In this document: positions 18,074 through 25,966 of the stretch, piece after piece
Position numbering within the stretch: position 1 is the stretch's first letter
Layout: each line of letters begins with the position of its first letter
Source of the DNA: Deltaproteobacteria bacterium
Lineage (GTDB): Bacteria; Myxococcota; SpSt-1050; JACRCP01
Assembly: GCA_016218965.1 (NCBI GenBank)
Contig: JACRCP010000030.1
Coordinates: 1 to 57,234 of the forward strand
DNA length: 57,234 nucleotides
Direction of reading: 5' to 3'
The notes under the pieces: generated by a model
The model's input: only the letters and a program-made list of their open reading frames with translations
Told to the model about the DNA's origin: nothing
The model's database searches: none
Made by a program: the position numbers and the translations under genes

Positions 18074-19861
18074 ATGATAAGTGTTCGAAAAGTCGTTTTG
18101 TCAGGACTTGCGATTGCGCTCTGTTCCTGCGCCGCCGCGCCGGTCGCGCCGCAAAGGGCCGCAGCGGGGGACTACTCGGCCGCCATCGCAGAGGTCACGC
18201 GGCTCATCGCCGAAAGAATGGACGAGATCGACATCGCCGGCCTGTCCATCGCGCTTGTCGACGACCAGAAGGTCGTTTGGGCGCAGGGTTTTGGGATGGC
18301 CGATCGCGGGAAGGGCATTCCTTCGGAGCCCGAAACCCTTTTCATGGCCGGGTCGGTTTCAAAGCTCTTCACCTCGACCGCGGTCATGCAGCTCCACGAG
18401 AAGGGAAAGCTCGACATAGACAAGCCCCTCTTGAACTACCTTCCGAAGTTCAGGATCCGCACGCGCTTTCTGGACGCCGGACCCGTGACCATCCGGCAGA
18501 TGCTCACGCACCGTTCCGGGCTTCCGACCGACCACGTCAAGGGCGAGTTTTCGACAAGTCCCGCGCCTCTCAATACCCTTCTTGCCGAGATCGCCGAGGA
18601 CCACGCCGCTTTTCCTCCCGGGTACATGTGGAGCTACTCGAACCTTGCAATGTCGCTTCTGGGATTGATGGTCGCAAGCGTTTCGGAAAAGGATTTCGCC
18701 GAATCCGTCGAGCAGGCGATCCTCCGCCCTGCGGGCATGGCTGATTCGTCGTTCGTCCTGAGCGACGCAGTCAAGGCCCGGCTTTCCAAGGCGTACAAGG
18801 ATGGCGCCGAAAAGGACGAAGTTCCCATCCGCGACACGCCGGCCGGTGGCCTGTACACAAACGTCCTGGACCTTGCCAGGTTCTCAAGCGTGGTATTCGC
18901 CGGGGGGAAATCGGGCGACCGCCGGATCATCGGCTCCAAAACGCTTGAAGAGATGCTCAAGGTTCAAAACGAAGGCGCGCCGCTCGATTTCGATCTCAAA
19001 ATGGGCCTCGGGTGGATTCGTCGGCCGGTGCGTGGCCTCGAACACGCCGGCAGGGTGGCGTGGCACAACGGCGCGACCCTGTGCCACCGGGCCTCGCTCG
19101 TCATCCTTCCGGATCACAAACTCGGCGCCGTAGTCCTTGCCAACACCGCATCGGCCGCGAGGGCCGCGGACGAGATCGCTGCCGCCGCGCTTCGGCTGAT
19201 GCTCGAAGCCAGGACCGGGGATGCCCCGCCCAGGCAAAAAGAAACGGAAAGCGCCCGGGCCGGTTTCACGAAGGCCGCGCTTGCCGGGTTCGAGGGCCGC
19301 TACGAGACCGCGGCAGGGCTCGCGACGGTGCGGGCGCGCGGGGGTTACCTCGAAATCGAACTTGGCGGGAAGACCCTGCGCGCATATCCCAAGAAGGACG
19401 GGACGTTCCGGCTCGAGTACCGGTTGCTGGGCCTGATTCCGTTGGGCATTGCCGATCTCGAGAGGATGCGGATGTCGTTCGAAACCGCCTTGGGGCGTGA
19501 CCTCATCGTAGGGACGCGCGACGGCCTGAGATCGCTTTTTGGGTCCCGGGTGAAACACCGCGAGGTCCCGGCCGCGTGGGCGGCGCGCGCCGGGGCGTAC
19601 GGGATCCTCAACAAGGGCGACGACGCTGTTTTCCCCGACAACGTCAGGCTGGAGGTCGAGGACGGCCTGCTCATCATAGGGTTTTCGATCCCGGCGATCT
19701 CGAAGGAACCAATCAAAATCTCGCTCGACCCCATCTCGGAGAGTGAGGCGATAGTCCAGGGCCTCGGCCGCGGCAAAGGCGAAACGCTCTCGGTCGTGAC
19801 CATAGAAGGACAGGACGTTTTGCAGTATTCGGGGTTTCGATTTGCGAGAGCGGGCGAGTAA
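18074..19861 (+). CDS. Class C beta-lactamase-fold serine hydrolase (lipoprotein)
   Basis: 595 aa from ATG at 18074 with GGAGGG upstream. A lipoprotein signal ends in LCSC. The serine-hydrolase motifs are all present: SVSK (SxxK nucleophile) in MAGSVSKLFTS, YSN (YxN) in MWSYSNLAM, and HNG in AWHNGATL replacing KTG. This combination is typical of beta-lactamase-related esterases or D-amino peptidases (Pfam Beta-lactamase, FmtA/EstB-like), not true resistance enzymes. About 200 C-terminal residues form an additional beta-rich region. Probably an envelope-anchored hydrolase. A strong hairpin lies about 115 bp after the stop. Confidence 0.88.
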   Translation: MISVRKVVLSGLAIALCSCAAAPVAPQRAAAGDYSAAIAEVTRLIAERMDEIDIAGLSIALVDDQKVVWAQGFGMADRGKGIPSEPETLFMAGSVSKLFTSTAVMQLHEKGKLDIDKPLLNYLPKFRIRTRFLDAGPVTIRQMLTHRSGLPTDHVKGEFSTSPAPLNTLLAEIAEDHAAFPPGYMWSYSNLAMSLLGLMVASVSEKDFAESVEQAILRPAGMADSSFVLSDAVKARLSKAYKDGAEKDEVPIRDTPAGGLYTNVLDLARFSSVVFAGGKSGDRRIIGSKTLEEMLKVQNEGAPLDFDLKMGLGWIRRPVRGLEHAGRVAWHNGATLCHRASLVILPDHKLGAVVLANTASAARAADEIAAAALRLMLEARTGDAPPRQKETESARAGFTKAALAGFEGRYETAAGLATVRARGGYLEIELGGKTLRAYPKKDGTFRLEYRLLGLIPLGIADLERMRMSFETALGRDLIVGTRDGLRSLFGSRVKHREVPAAWAARAGAYGILNKGDDAVFPDNVRLEVEDGLLIIGFSIPAISKEPIKISLDPISESEAIVQGLGRGKGETLSVVTIEGQDVLQYSGFRFARAGE

Positions 19862-19941
19862 CGGGTGACGACAAGCAATTGACCTTATTGCCAATGTGGG
19901 CGTTTGTGAGTAGAACAGCAGACTGAAAGGGCCCTCCACAG

Positions 19942-20002
19942 CCTCACGCCCGAAAGGGTGTGGGGTGTCACTAAGGCAGCCCCGGTCCTTTGACCGGGGC
20001 TG
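19942..20002 (+). terminator. Tandem hairpins; likely terminator of the serine hydrolase gene
   Basis: The first hairpin, 19942-19965, has a 10-bp stem closed by a GAAA tetraloop. The second, 19977-20002, is a perfect 11-bp stem (CAGCCCCGGTC) with a CTTT loop, followed by ttcctc. The second fits a Rho-independent terminator with a weak T tract. The GNRA-capped stem in front is unusual for a plain terminator. Confidence 0.6.
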
Positions 20003-20011
20003 TTCCTCATG

Positions 20012-20084
20012 ACGGGGGTCGCTACGCGAGCGTCCCCCCCGTGCCCCCCGCTCGCGTCGGCGGAGTGAATCCGCCTTCACTCGC
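20012..20084. repeat. REP-like palindromic element, copy 1
   Basis: About 73 bp with two inverted repeats, the second GGCGGA-GTGAA-TCCGCC. A second copy differing at only a few positions occurs at 47249-47322. Both lie between genes, just after a stop codon or terminator. Confidence 0.75.
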
Positions 20085-20117
20085 GCCCCGGCCGCGTTAC
20101 CGCCGCGAGCCTCCGCG

Positions 20118-20146
20118 TTGACATCGCCGGCGCGGGTAACTAGAGT
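20118..20146 (+). promoter_or_regulatory. Candidate sigma-70 promoter giving a leaderless priA transcript
   Basis: TTGACA (20118-20123), a 17-bp spacer and TAGAGT (20141-20146) lie so that the GTG start of priA at 20153 falls six bases after the -10 box. There is no ribosome site before the GTG. Confidence 0.5.
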
Positions 20147-20152
20147 CGGCGC

Positions 20153-22687
20153 GTGGCCGGCGAACTCAATTCATTTGCATCGGTCGCGCTCCCTGTGCCT
20201 CTCCGGATGGTCTTCACGTACAGGGTGCCGGCGGAGATCGACCGGTGGGTTGCGCCCGGTGCCGCCGTCGAGGTGAGGCTAAGAAACGCGCGCGAGACCG
20301 GAATAGTACTCGAGCGCACCGCGAGGCCAGCGGGGATCGCCGATTCGGCCATGAGGGACGTGCTCGACGTGCGCTCGTCCACGCCCATCTTCCCGCCCGA
20401 CATGTTTGCGTTTCTCAAGTGGGCGGCCGAGTATTACCTTGAGCCGATTGGCGAGATGCTGCGAGCGGCCGCGCCGCCGGGGCTTTTTGCCGACAGGAAC
20501 TTCTCGGTCCACACGACCGGTCGGGACGCGGGCGGAGTCGAAAACCCCGACGCGCTCAAGGTGCTCGCGTACCTTTCGAATCGCGGCGCCGCGCGGCTTT
20601 CGCAGGTCGTGTCCAAATCGGGGGCGCGTTTCCCGAGGCTGGGCTGCTCTCTCCTTGGCGAGTCGGGGCACGCGCGTGTGTGCGCCGGGGCGCATTCTGC
20701 CGCCGCAAAAAAGGTCGTACGGCTGGCCGGAGAACCGTCCGAGGAAGTCGTGGCCGATCTGTTTCGGAAGTCCCGCCGGACCGCGGAACTCCTGGATCTT
20801 TTGGTATTTCGCGGCGAGGTCCCGCTCTCCGAACTGGAGGCGCGTTTCAAGGGCGCGGGCGAGAAGGTCCGGAAACTGCGCGAAATGGGACTTGCCGTGG
20901 ATGCGGTCCCCGATGAACAACCCGCCGCCGGGGGACCGACGGTCCCGCTCAAGCCTCCGCCTTTCGATCTGTCGGCTGACCAGACAACCGCCCTCGAAAA
21001 GATCGCGTCGGCCCTGGGCCGCGGGTTTGCTTCGATGCTCCTTTACGGCGTCACGGGTTCGGGCAAAACCGAGGTCTACCTGCGCGCCGCCGACCTGACA
21101 CTCCGCTCGGGCAAATCCGTGCTGATGCTCGTCCCCGAGATATCGCTTTCGCCCCAGCTCGCGGCCCGAACCCGGGCGCGCTTTCCCGCCGAGGTCGCCG
21201 TCCTTCACAGCGGCCTTCGCGAGGCCGATCGGCTGGCATCGTGGCTCGACGCCGCGTCGGGGCGGCGCCGCGTGGTGCTCGGGGCCAGGTCCGCCGTCTT
21301 CGCGCCGCTTAGGGACATCGGGCTTTTGGTCGTGGACGAGGAGCATGAGGGGGCATACAAACAGGAGGAGAGCCCCCGGTACCACGGGCGCGACCTGGCC
21401 ATCAAGCGCGCGCAGATGTCCGGGGCGGTCGTCCTCCTCGGCTCGGCCACGCCTTCGCTCGAGTCGTACCACAACACCGTGGTCGGGAAGTCGGTCCTGC
21501 TTTCGCTCCCCGAGCGCGTTACCGGCCGGGGTCTTCCCGAAGTCGTCACCGTCGATCTCGGCGAGGCGAAGAAGAGGCAGGCCGGGGGCAGTGGCCAGTC
21601 GCCGGTTGCCAGCGGCCAGCTGCCATCGGCCGGCGACCGGCCTCCGGCCTCCGGACTCGCGCCTCACGCCTCACGCCTCGCGCCTCTTCCTTTCTTCCTC
21701 ACCCCCCAGCTTCTGATCATGCTCGGCCAGGCCATCGAGGCGGGGCGGCAGGTGATACTTCTGCTCAACCGGCGCGGGTACTCGTCGTTTGTCGTATGCC
21801 GGGACTGCGGCCACCAGTTCATGTGCGACCAGTGCAGCGTTTCGATGACGTACCACAAGGTGCGCCGCGCGTTCATCTGCCACTACTGCGGCCGGATGGT
21901 CCCCCTTCCCGAGCGGTGCCCCGCGTGCGAGCATGAGCGGCTCGAGATGTTCGGGCTCGGGACCGAGCGCGTGGAGGCCGAGATTGCGCTCCGTTACCCG
22001 CAGGCGAGGGTGCTCCGGCTCGACCGCGACGTTGCGCGCGATTTCACCGACGTCGAACGTGTGATCGAGACGTTCGCGTCCGGCGGGGCGGACGTCTTGG
22101 TGGGGACGCAGATGGTCGCAAAGGGCCACCATTTTCCCAACGTGACTTTCGTAGCCATCATCATAGCCGACATCGGACTCTCGGTCCCCGATTTCCGGGC
22201 GGGCGAACGGTTGTTCGGGCTACTGTCGCAGGTGGCGGGGCGGTCGGGGCGCGGAACCGACGAGGGGAGGGTGCTCATCCAGACGTTCAACCCGGGCCAT
22301 TACACGGTCGAGGCGGCGAAGCTCCACGACTACCGCGCGTTTTTTGAAACCGAGATCGCCGCGCGAAGGTCGCTTCTGTATCCGCCGTTTTCGAGGCTCA
22401 TACGCGTCGTCTTCGAATCGGCCGGCAAGGAGAAGGCCATCGAGGCCGGCGACCGTTTTGCGGGCGACGCCGCCCGCGCGGCCGGGCGCGGCGTGCAGGT
22501 GCTGGGTCCGGCGCCGTGCGTCATTGACCGGATCAAGGGGGCCTGGCGGTACCAGGTGGTGATCAAGGGAAAAACGCTGGGACCGGTCAAGAAGGCAATC
22601 GGTGCGATGCTGCGCCCCGGGGGCGCGTGGCATCGTATGGTTGGGGTGCGGCTGGTGGTGGATGTCGATCCCATCGGCATGTTATAG
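20153..22687 (+). CDS. priA: Primosomal protein N' (replication restart helicase PriA)
   Basis: 844 aa from GTG at 20153. PriA is the 3'-5' DNA helicase that loads the replicative helicase at stalled forks. Visible are the N-terminal DNA-binding domain (VALPVPLRMVFTYRVP), Walker A GVTGSGKTEVY, the DEEH box (VVDEEHEGAYKQEE), eight zinc-binding cysteines (CRDCG, CDQC, CHYC, CPAC) and GTQMVAKGHHFP. Between VTVDLGEAKKRQ and LPFFLTP lies an extra segment of about 33 residues, rich in Ser, Pro, Ala and Gly, encoded by 14 heptanucleotide repeats; the frame continues intact. def follows 26 bp later, a common gene pair. Confidence 0.97.
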   Translation: MAGELNSFASVALPVPLRMVFTYRVPAEIDRWVAPGAAVEVRLRNARETGIVLERTARPAGIADSAMRDVLDVRSSTPIFPPDMFAFLKWAAEYYLEPIGEMLRAAAPPGLFADRNFSVHTTGRDAGGVENPDALKVLAYLSNRGAARLSQVVSKSGARFPRLGCSLLGESGHARVCAGAHSAAAKKVVRLAGEPSEEVVADLFRKSRRTAELLDLLVFRGEVPLSELEARFKGAGEKVRKLREMGLAVDAVPDEQPAAGGPTVPLKPPPFDLSADQTTALEKIASALGRGFASMLLYGVTGSGKTEVYLRAADLTLRSGKSVLMLVPEISLSPQLAARTRARFPAEVAVLHSGLREADRLASWLDAASGRRRVVLGARSAVFAPLRDIGLLVVDEEHEGAYKQEESPRYHGRDLAIKRAQMSGAVVLLGSATPSLESYHNTVVGKSVLLSLPERVTGRGLPEVVTVDLGEAKKRQAGGSGQSPVASGQLPSAGDRPPASGLAPHASRLAPLPFFLTPQLLIMLGQAIEAGRQVILLLNRRGYSSFVVCRDCGHQFMCDQCSVSMTYHKVRRAFICHYCGRMVPLPERCPACEHERLEMFGLGTERVEAEIALRYPQARVLRLDRDVARDFTDVERVIETFASGGADVLVGTQMVAKGHHFPNVTFVAIIIADIGLSVPDFRAGERLFGLLSQVAGRSGRGTDEGRVLIQTFNPGHYTVEAAKLHDYRAFFETEIAARRSLLYPPFSRLIRVVFESAGKEKAIEAGDRFAGDAARAAGRGVQVLGPAPCVIDRIKGAWRYQVVIKGKTLGPVKKAIGAMLRPGGAWHRMVGVRLVVDVDPIGML
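21589..21686. repeat. Heptanucleotide tandem repeat inside priA, 14 units
   Basis: Fourteen contiguous degenerate 7-mers, drifting from cagtggc/cagtcgc through cggcctc to acgcctc/gcgcctc. The array is translated as part of PriA between two conserved helicase blocks, in a place where other PriA proteins have only a short loop. Confidence 0.9.
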
Positions 22688-22713
22688 TCACGCGGGGTCC
22701 GGAGGTGCGGATC

Positions 22714-23259
22714 ATGGCCCTGAGGAAGATCCTGGTGTGGCCCGACAAGAGGCTCGAGGAAAAGGCACGGCCGGTTGTCCGGGTGGATGACCGGATACGC
22801 AAGCTGCTGGACGACATGGCCGAGACAATGTACGCCGGCGAGGGTGTCGGTCTGGCCGCCACGCAGATCGGCGAACCGGCGCGCGTGGCCGTCATCGACG
22901 TTTCGGGCGCGGACGAAAAGGTGCCGCTCATCAGGGCGATCAATCCCGAGATCGTCGAGTCCGAGGGGAGGGTGACGCACGAGGAGGGCTGCCTGTCGCT
23001 TCCCGAGGTGCGCGAGGAGATCGCAAGGTTCGAAAAAATCAAGGTCCGCTACAAGGACCCCGAAGGCAATACCGTCGAAACAGCCGCCCATGGCCTGCTC
23101 GCCCGCGTGTTCCAGCACGAGATAGACCACCTCGACGGCAAGCTCCTGTTCGACCGCCTTTCGGCCCTAAAGCGCGGCCTCATCAAACGCAAGCTCAAGA
23201 AAGCCAAACTTAACACCCGCGAAGACCGCGAAGACCACGAACTCCGCGCGGCGGAGTGA
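22714..23259 (+). CDS. def: Peptide deformylase
   Basis: 181 aa from ATG at 22714 with a textbook GGAGGT seven bases upstream; longer in-frame starts run into priA and are unlikely. The three deformylase motifs are present: GVGLAATQ, EEGCLSLP (metal-binding Cys) and HEIDH (two metal-binding His and catalytic Glu). The enzyme removes the formyl group from nascent proteins. The last 13 residues (NTREDREDHE and onward) are encoded by a 9-bp tandem repeat and are probably an unstructured tail. Same operon as priA. Confidence 0.97.
   Translation: MALRKILVWPDKRLEEKARPVVRVDDRIRKLLDDMAETMYAGEGVGLAATQIGEPARVAVIDVSGADEKVPLIRAINPEIVESEGRVTHEEGCLSLPEVREEIARFEKIKVRYKDPEGNTVETAAHGLLARVFQHEIDHLDGKLLFDRLSALKRGLIKRKLKKAKLNTREDREDHELRAAE
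23218..23244. repeat. Nine-bp tandem repeat at the 3' end of def
   Basis: Three units, CGCGAAGAC, CGCGAAGAC and CACGAACTC, that code for the acidic/basic tail of the deformylase. Confidence 0.6.
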
Positions 23260-23322
23260 ACGTTTTCTTTTCGCTTCGGCCCGCGCCGCCGAAGTTCAAG
23301 ACCCCGTTCGAGCGAGGGTGAA

Positions 23323-23479
23323 ATGAAAAAGAAGATGTGCAGTTTCTGCGGTCATTCCAAACTTCCAATCCCGGGTGCTCTCGAAAATCGAATCCGATTT
23401 CGAGAGGATTCACTTCAAAGGCAAGAAGGCGTCCGCCCGCGTCATCGTGCCGGTAGAGTCGTTCGCCAAGGCGCACTGA
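23323..23479 (+). pseudogene. Frameshifted remnant of a small basic protein
   Basis: An ATG at 23323 opens MKKKMCSFCGHSK. A different frame then carries a plausible protein ending: SKIESDFERIHFKGKKASAR up to a stop at 23477. The latter resembles small bacterial histone-H1-like or KGxKAAxR proteins. The two parts are not in one frame, so a frameshift near 23345 is inferred. Low certainty. Confidence 0.3.
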
Positions 23480-23519
23480 CGGTCGCATGTCGCACGGACT
23501 CGGCGGAAGGTTGGCGTTC

Positions 23520-23948
23520 ATGAGCCGGGAGAAGCTATTCACGCATGCGCTTCTCACGGCAGGGGCCATCGCTCTCTTGGCCGCTCTGACCGTTGGGGGT
23601 TACATAGCGTGGGTAACTTTGGAATGTCGCTACCAGGTGAGGCACGGTCCAACTCTTGACCGGAATCTTGGATTCACGTACGCCACACCATATTTTTTGA
23701 TTGATGGTCGTCTCCAAGAGGTGATGACGCTGTATCCCAAGGTTGGCGGGCCAATGCATCGGGGGGGCGTGACGGACGATGACATTGTAGTCGGCGAGGG
23801 ATCAGTGGTATGCAGCTTCTATCGCAAGCTTGAGAGCGCTCGCGGGAAACAAATGCGGTTTTCGGTGGTCGCAGGAGGCGACGGCCCGCCTTTGAACAAG
23901 CGGCCGATTCGCAGTATCACGGTCGACGTCCCACGCCCGAATCAGTAG
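23520..23948 (+). CDS. Hypothetical protein with one membrane segment
   Basis: 142 aa from ATG at 23520 with GGAAGG upstream. An N-terminal transmembrane segment (ALLTAGAIALLAALTVGGYIAWV) is followed by about 105 residues with beta-strand character and two cysteines, predicted outside the cytoplasm. No family was recognised. Base composition is lower in G+C than its neighbours, which suggests an acquired gene. A strong hairpin at 24023-24066 lies downstream. Confidence 0.55.
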   Translation: MSREKLFTHALLTAGAIALLAALTVGGYIAWVTLECRYQVRHGPTLDRNLGFTYATPYFLIDGRLQEVMTLYPKVGGPMHRGGVTDDDIVVGEGSVVCSFYRKLESARGKQMRFSVVAGGDGPPLNKRPIRSITVDVPRPNQ

Positions 23949-24022
23949 TCGCGGCGCGCCGGCAGCCTTGTCTGGCGCAGGGCTGAACGACAACGGATGA
24001 TTCCCGAGACCGGAAACACAAA

Positions 24023-24066
24023 GACCCCCGGTCACCCAAACAGGCGGCCGGGGGTCGAAACTTTTT
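24023..24066 (+). terminator. Rho-independent terminator
   Basis: A perfect 9-bp stem (GACCCCCGG/CCGGGGGTC) is followed five bases later by TTTTT on the plus strand. On the minus strand the hairpin is also followed by a T-rich stretch (TTTGTGTTT), so it could serve both flanking units. Confidence 0.7.
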
Positions 24067-24093
24067 GAGTGTGCAAGATCGCACGCGGCGAAA

Positions 24094-24153
24094 TCAGCTT
24101 CCGCCGCGACCGAGGTTCTTGTCCATGATGAGCACCAGTTGATTCCTCTGCCA
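24094..24153 (-). pseudogene. C-terminal remnant of an enoyl-CoA hydratase-like gene
   Basis: The minus frame ending at 24094 reads RNQLVLIMDKNLGRGGS before the stop. This closely resembles the C-terminus of the enoyl-CoA hydratase at 25967-26719 (RNQLMLILDKKL). The sequence upstream of it (24160-24328) matches nothing recognised, and the rest of the 23949-24328 stretch holds no gene. It looks like debris from an ancient duplication. Confidence 0.5.
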
Positions 24154-24328
24154 CCTTCTCCCATGCCGCCGATGGCAACAAGGGACTTCCATCGGGACGG
24201 CGTGACCCCGCCGCCCGAGGGCCACCCCGAGCGGGGCGCACACAAGTTCATGGTCCAAGACCTCGGCGCATTGAAGAACGTCTTCCCTGCGCTGGAATCC
24301 GTGGCTGTCGATGTCTCCGTCCTGGCCG

Positions 24329-24508
24329 TCACGCCTCGTCTTCGGGGAGTTGGCCGAGCCAGGTTTCCCACGCGCGACGCAGTTCTGCCACGGTCTGGGG
24401 AATGAGGGCCAGAGGTTCCTCGACCATTTCCCAACGTACCTCGATGCTGTAACCGTGGACAAAACGATGGCGGAACTTCAGGTAGCGGCGCAGGCGCTCC
24501 TTGGTTCT
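24329..24508 (-). pseudogene. Truncated HEPN-domain (HepT-like) toxin remnant
   Basis: Sixty codons directly after the stop of the MNT gene and in the same frame encode KFRHRFVHGYSIE followed by RWEMVEEPL. This matches the active-site region of HepT-type HEPN RNases (R-x4-H motif). The N-terminal half of a normal HEPN protein and any start codon are missing, so the gene is probably dead unless read through the MNT stop. Confidence 0.6.
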
Positions 24509-24796
24509 TCAGCGAGGCGAGCCTTCTTCATAAAGCACGCGCCTCTCTTTTGAAACGATGCAGAAAAACTCCGGATTCTCTTCCATGCTCACCAAGTCGA
24601 GCGGAACATCCAGTACTCTCTCGGCCGCGACATCCGCCGCTACGACCGTGTTCAGCGGAATTCCTTCGACTGCCAGGTCAAGGTCGCGCGCGTGCTCGGG
24701 GTCCCGGGCATAACTTCCAAAAAGCAACACTCGCCGCGCCCCGAAGCCGCGCAGGATCTCAACCACCATCTTCAACCGTTCTTCCGGGACCGTCAT
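24509..24796 (-). CDS. MNT-type nucleotidyltransferase (MntA-like antitoxin)
   Basis: 95 aa from ATG at 24796, with AAGGTG upstream; a GTG at 24805 is possible. The minimal nucleotidyltransferase signature is complete: LLFGSYARD then DLDLAV (GSx-(n)-DxD). In MntA/HepT systems this protein AMPylates the HEPN toxin and so silences it. Here the HEPN partner immediately downstream is truncated, so the pair appears decayed. Confident family; function in this context uncertain. Confidence 0.85.
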   Translation of the reverse strand: MTVPEERLKMVVEILRGFGARRVLLFGSYARDPEHARDLDLAVEGIPLNTVVAADVAAERVLDVPLDLVSMEENPEFFCIVSKERRVLYEEGSPR

Positions 24797-24955
24797 CTTG
24801 AACACCTTTCACTTAAGTCAGTGTAACACAACAACATCCCACGTCCAGCGATTCGACCCGACGTCCCGAAGGGCCTCGATCACCTGTTCCCGGGTCGATC
24901 GGAAAGTTCAGGAGACTTTTTTCGCGTGGCGGGGTCCGGTAGCGCGTGCACGCAA

Positions 24956-25336
24956 TCACGCCCGGGTGAGGGCGTTCTCGCTGACGAACAGGTTGCGGGA
25001 CCGGAATGCCGGCGGGCTTTGCAGAATCAGGACCGCACGCAATGACGCCAGTGGAGATGCGAAATATGGACGGTGCAATTTCCGTTGCTCCGCGGCGGTC
25101 CAGGCCGGAACTGGGAACCGGTATGCGCGCGCCAGCTCCTCGGCGGTCGCCGCCAGATACGCGTCCTGCACCCGGCCCGTCTCGCCCACGCTTGGCTCGA
25201 TCAAAAGCGGCCTGTCGGAAAGGGCTTCGGCGGTTGGTGCGGCGTAGAATTCGTCAAGGAAGTTCGCAAGGCAACGGTCGAAAGAGTCGCCGCCGAGCGT
25301 GAGCTTGGCCACTTCCGCCAGGTTTTTCGGCCTCAT
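24956..25336 (-). CDS. Hypothetical partner of DUF6036-type nucleotidyltransferase
   Basis: 126 aa from ATG at 25336, overlapping the upstream gene by four bases (ATGA). No signal or membrane segment. It shows the pattern of proteins often found beside DUF6036 genes: a central YLAATAEELARAYRFPVPAW, then YFASPLASLRAVLILQSP and the ending FVSENALTRA. Likely the second half of a two-gene module, possibly a toxin-antitoxin pair; which protein would be the toxin is unknown. Confidence 0.65.
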   Translation of the reverse strand: MRPKNLAEVAKLTLGGDSFDRCLANFLDEFYAAPTAEALSDRPLLIEPSVGETGRVQDAYLAATAEELARAYRFPVPAWTAAEQRKLHRPYFASPLASLRAVLILQSPPAFRSRNLFVSENALTRA

Positions 25337-25902
25337 ATTTTCCCCTCGTCGAACAGACCTTCCACAAGATACTGGGTCTTCACCGTGATCTGGTTCGCCG
25401 GGTAGTATTGCCCGACCAAGTCCAGGGCTTCCTTTGCCGATTTCAATTTCAAATGCCGTATCAGGAAAACGATATCCGCCACGTCGGATGGCTCGTCCGT
25501 TGTCGTGCCGACGCGGGCGGCCATGCACTTCATGGCCAGCAGGTACTCCGGCACGGGCATTGTGAGCCGCAGATACGGGAACTGGGGGAGATTCCCGGCG
25601 GTCGTCTCGTGGCGCGTAGAGACGAAACCTTTGACGCCGTCGTTCAACCAACCGGCAGGCAGATTTCGTTCTTCGGCGACCCGGCGGGCGAGCTCGCGAA
25701 GCGTCTGCGCCGGTTGGAAAAGCGCATCCACGTCCTTGGTCGTGAGCCGCGCCGTGAAAGCGAGTACCATCACCGTGCCGCCGAACAAGCAGACCTCGCC
25801 GGTGACACCTTGTTTGCCGAGTTCGTCCGACAACGCGCGAAGGGCGTCGAGGATTTGCTCTGCGGTGAGAGTGGAAGCCGGCGTTTGTTTGGACTCGCTC
25901 AT
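25333..25902 (-). CDS. DUF6036-type nucleotidyltransferase
   Basis: 189 aa from ATG at 25902. The segment EVCLFGGTVMVLAF followed by RLTTKDVDALF is the nucleotidyltransferase-fold signature (GG, then DxD) of the DUF6036/AbiEii-like group. LLAMKCMAAR and DVADIVFLIRHL follow, typical of the family's helical half. Such proteins are commonly toxin-like transferases acting with a small partner, here the gene overlapping its 3' end. Confidence 0.7.
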   Translation of the reverse strand: MSESKQTPASTLTAEQILDALRALSDELGKQGVTGEVCLFGGTVMVLAFTARLTTKDVDALFQPAQTLRELARRVAEERNLPAGWLNDGVKGFVSTRHETTAGNLPQFPYLRLTMPVPEYLLAMKCMAARVGTTTDEPSDVADIVFLIRHLKLKSAKEALDLVGQYYPANQITVKTQYLVEGLFDEGKI

Positions 25903-25966
25903 CGTAGGCAAGATTACCGCGAACCGAAGAGTTTTTCCAGCTTCGAAGTCACCCCGCGCTTCGAAG

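Noticed and set aside
23802..24462. Minus-strand frames of 120-210 codons through the 24-kb debris region
   Set aside because: Only the last few residues resemble an enoyl-CoA hydratase tail; the rest matches nothing and is antisense to a plausible small gene at one end.
24806..24925. Short minus frame TFRSTREQVIEALRDVG ending at 24817
   Set aside because: Looks protein-like but is under 30 codons with no start; too little to name as a gene remnant.
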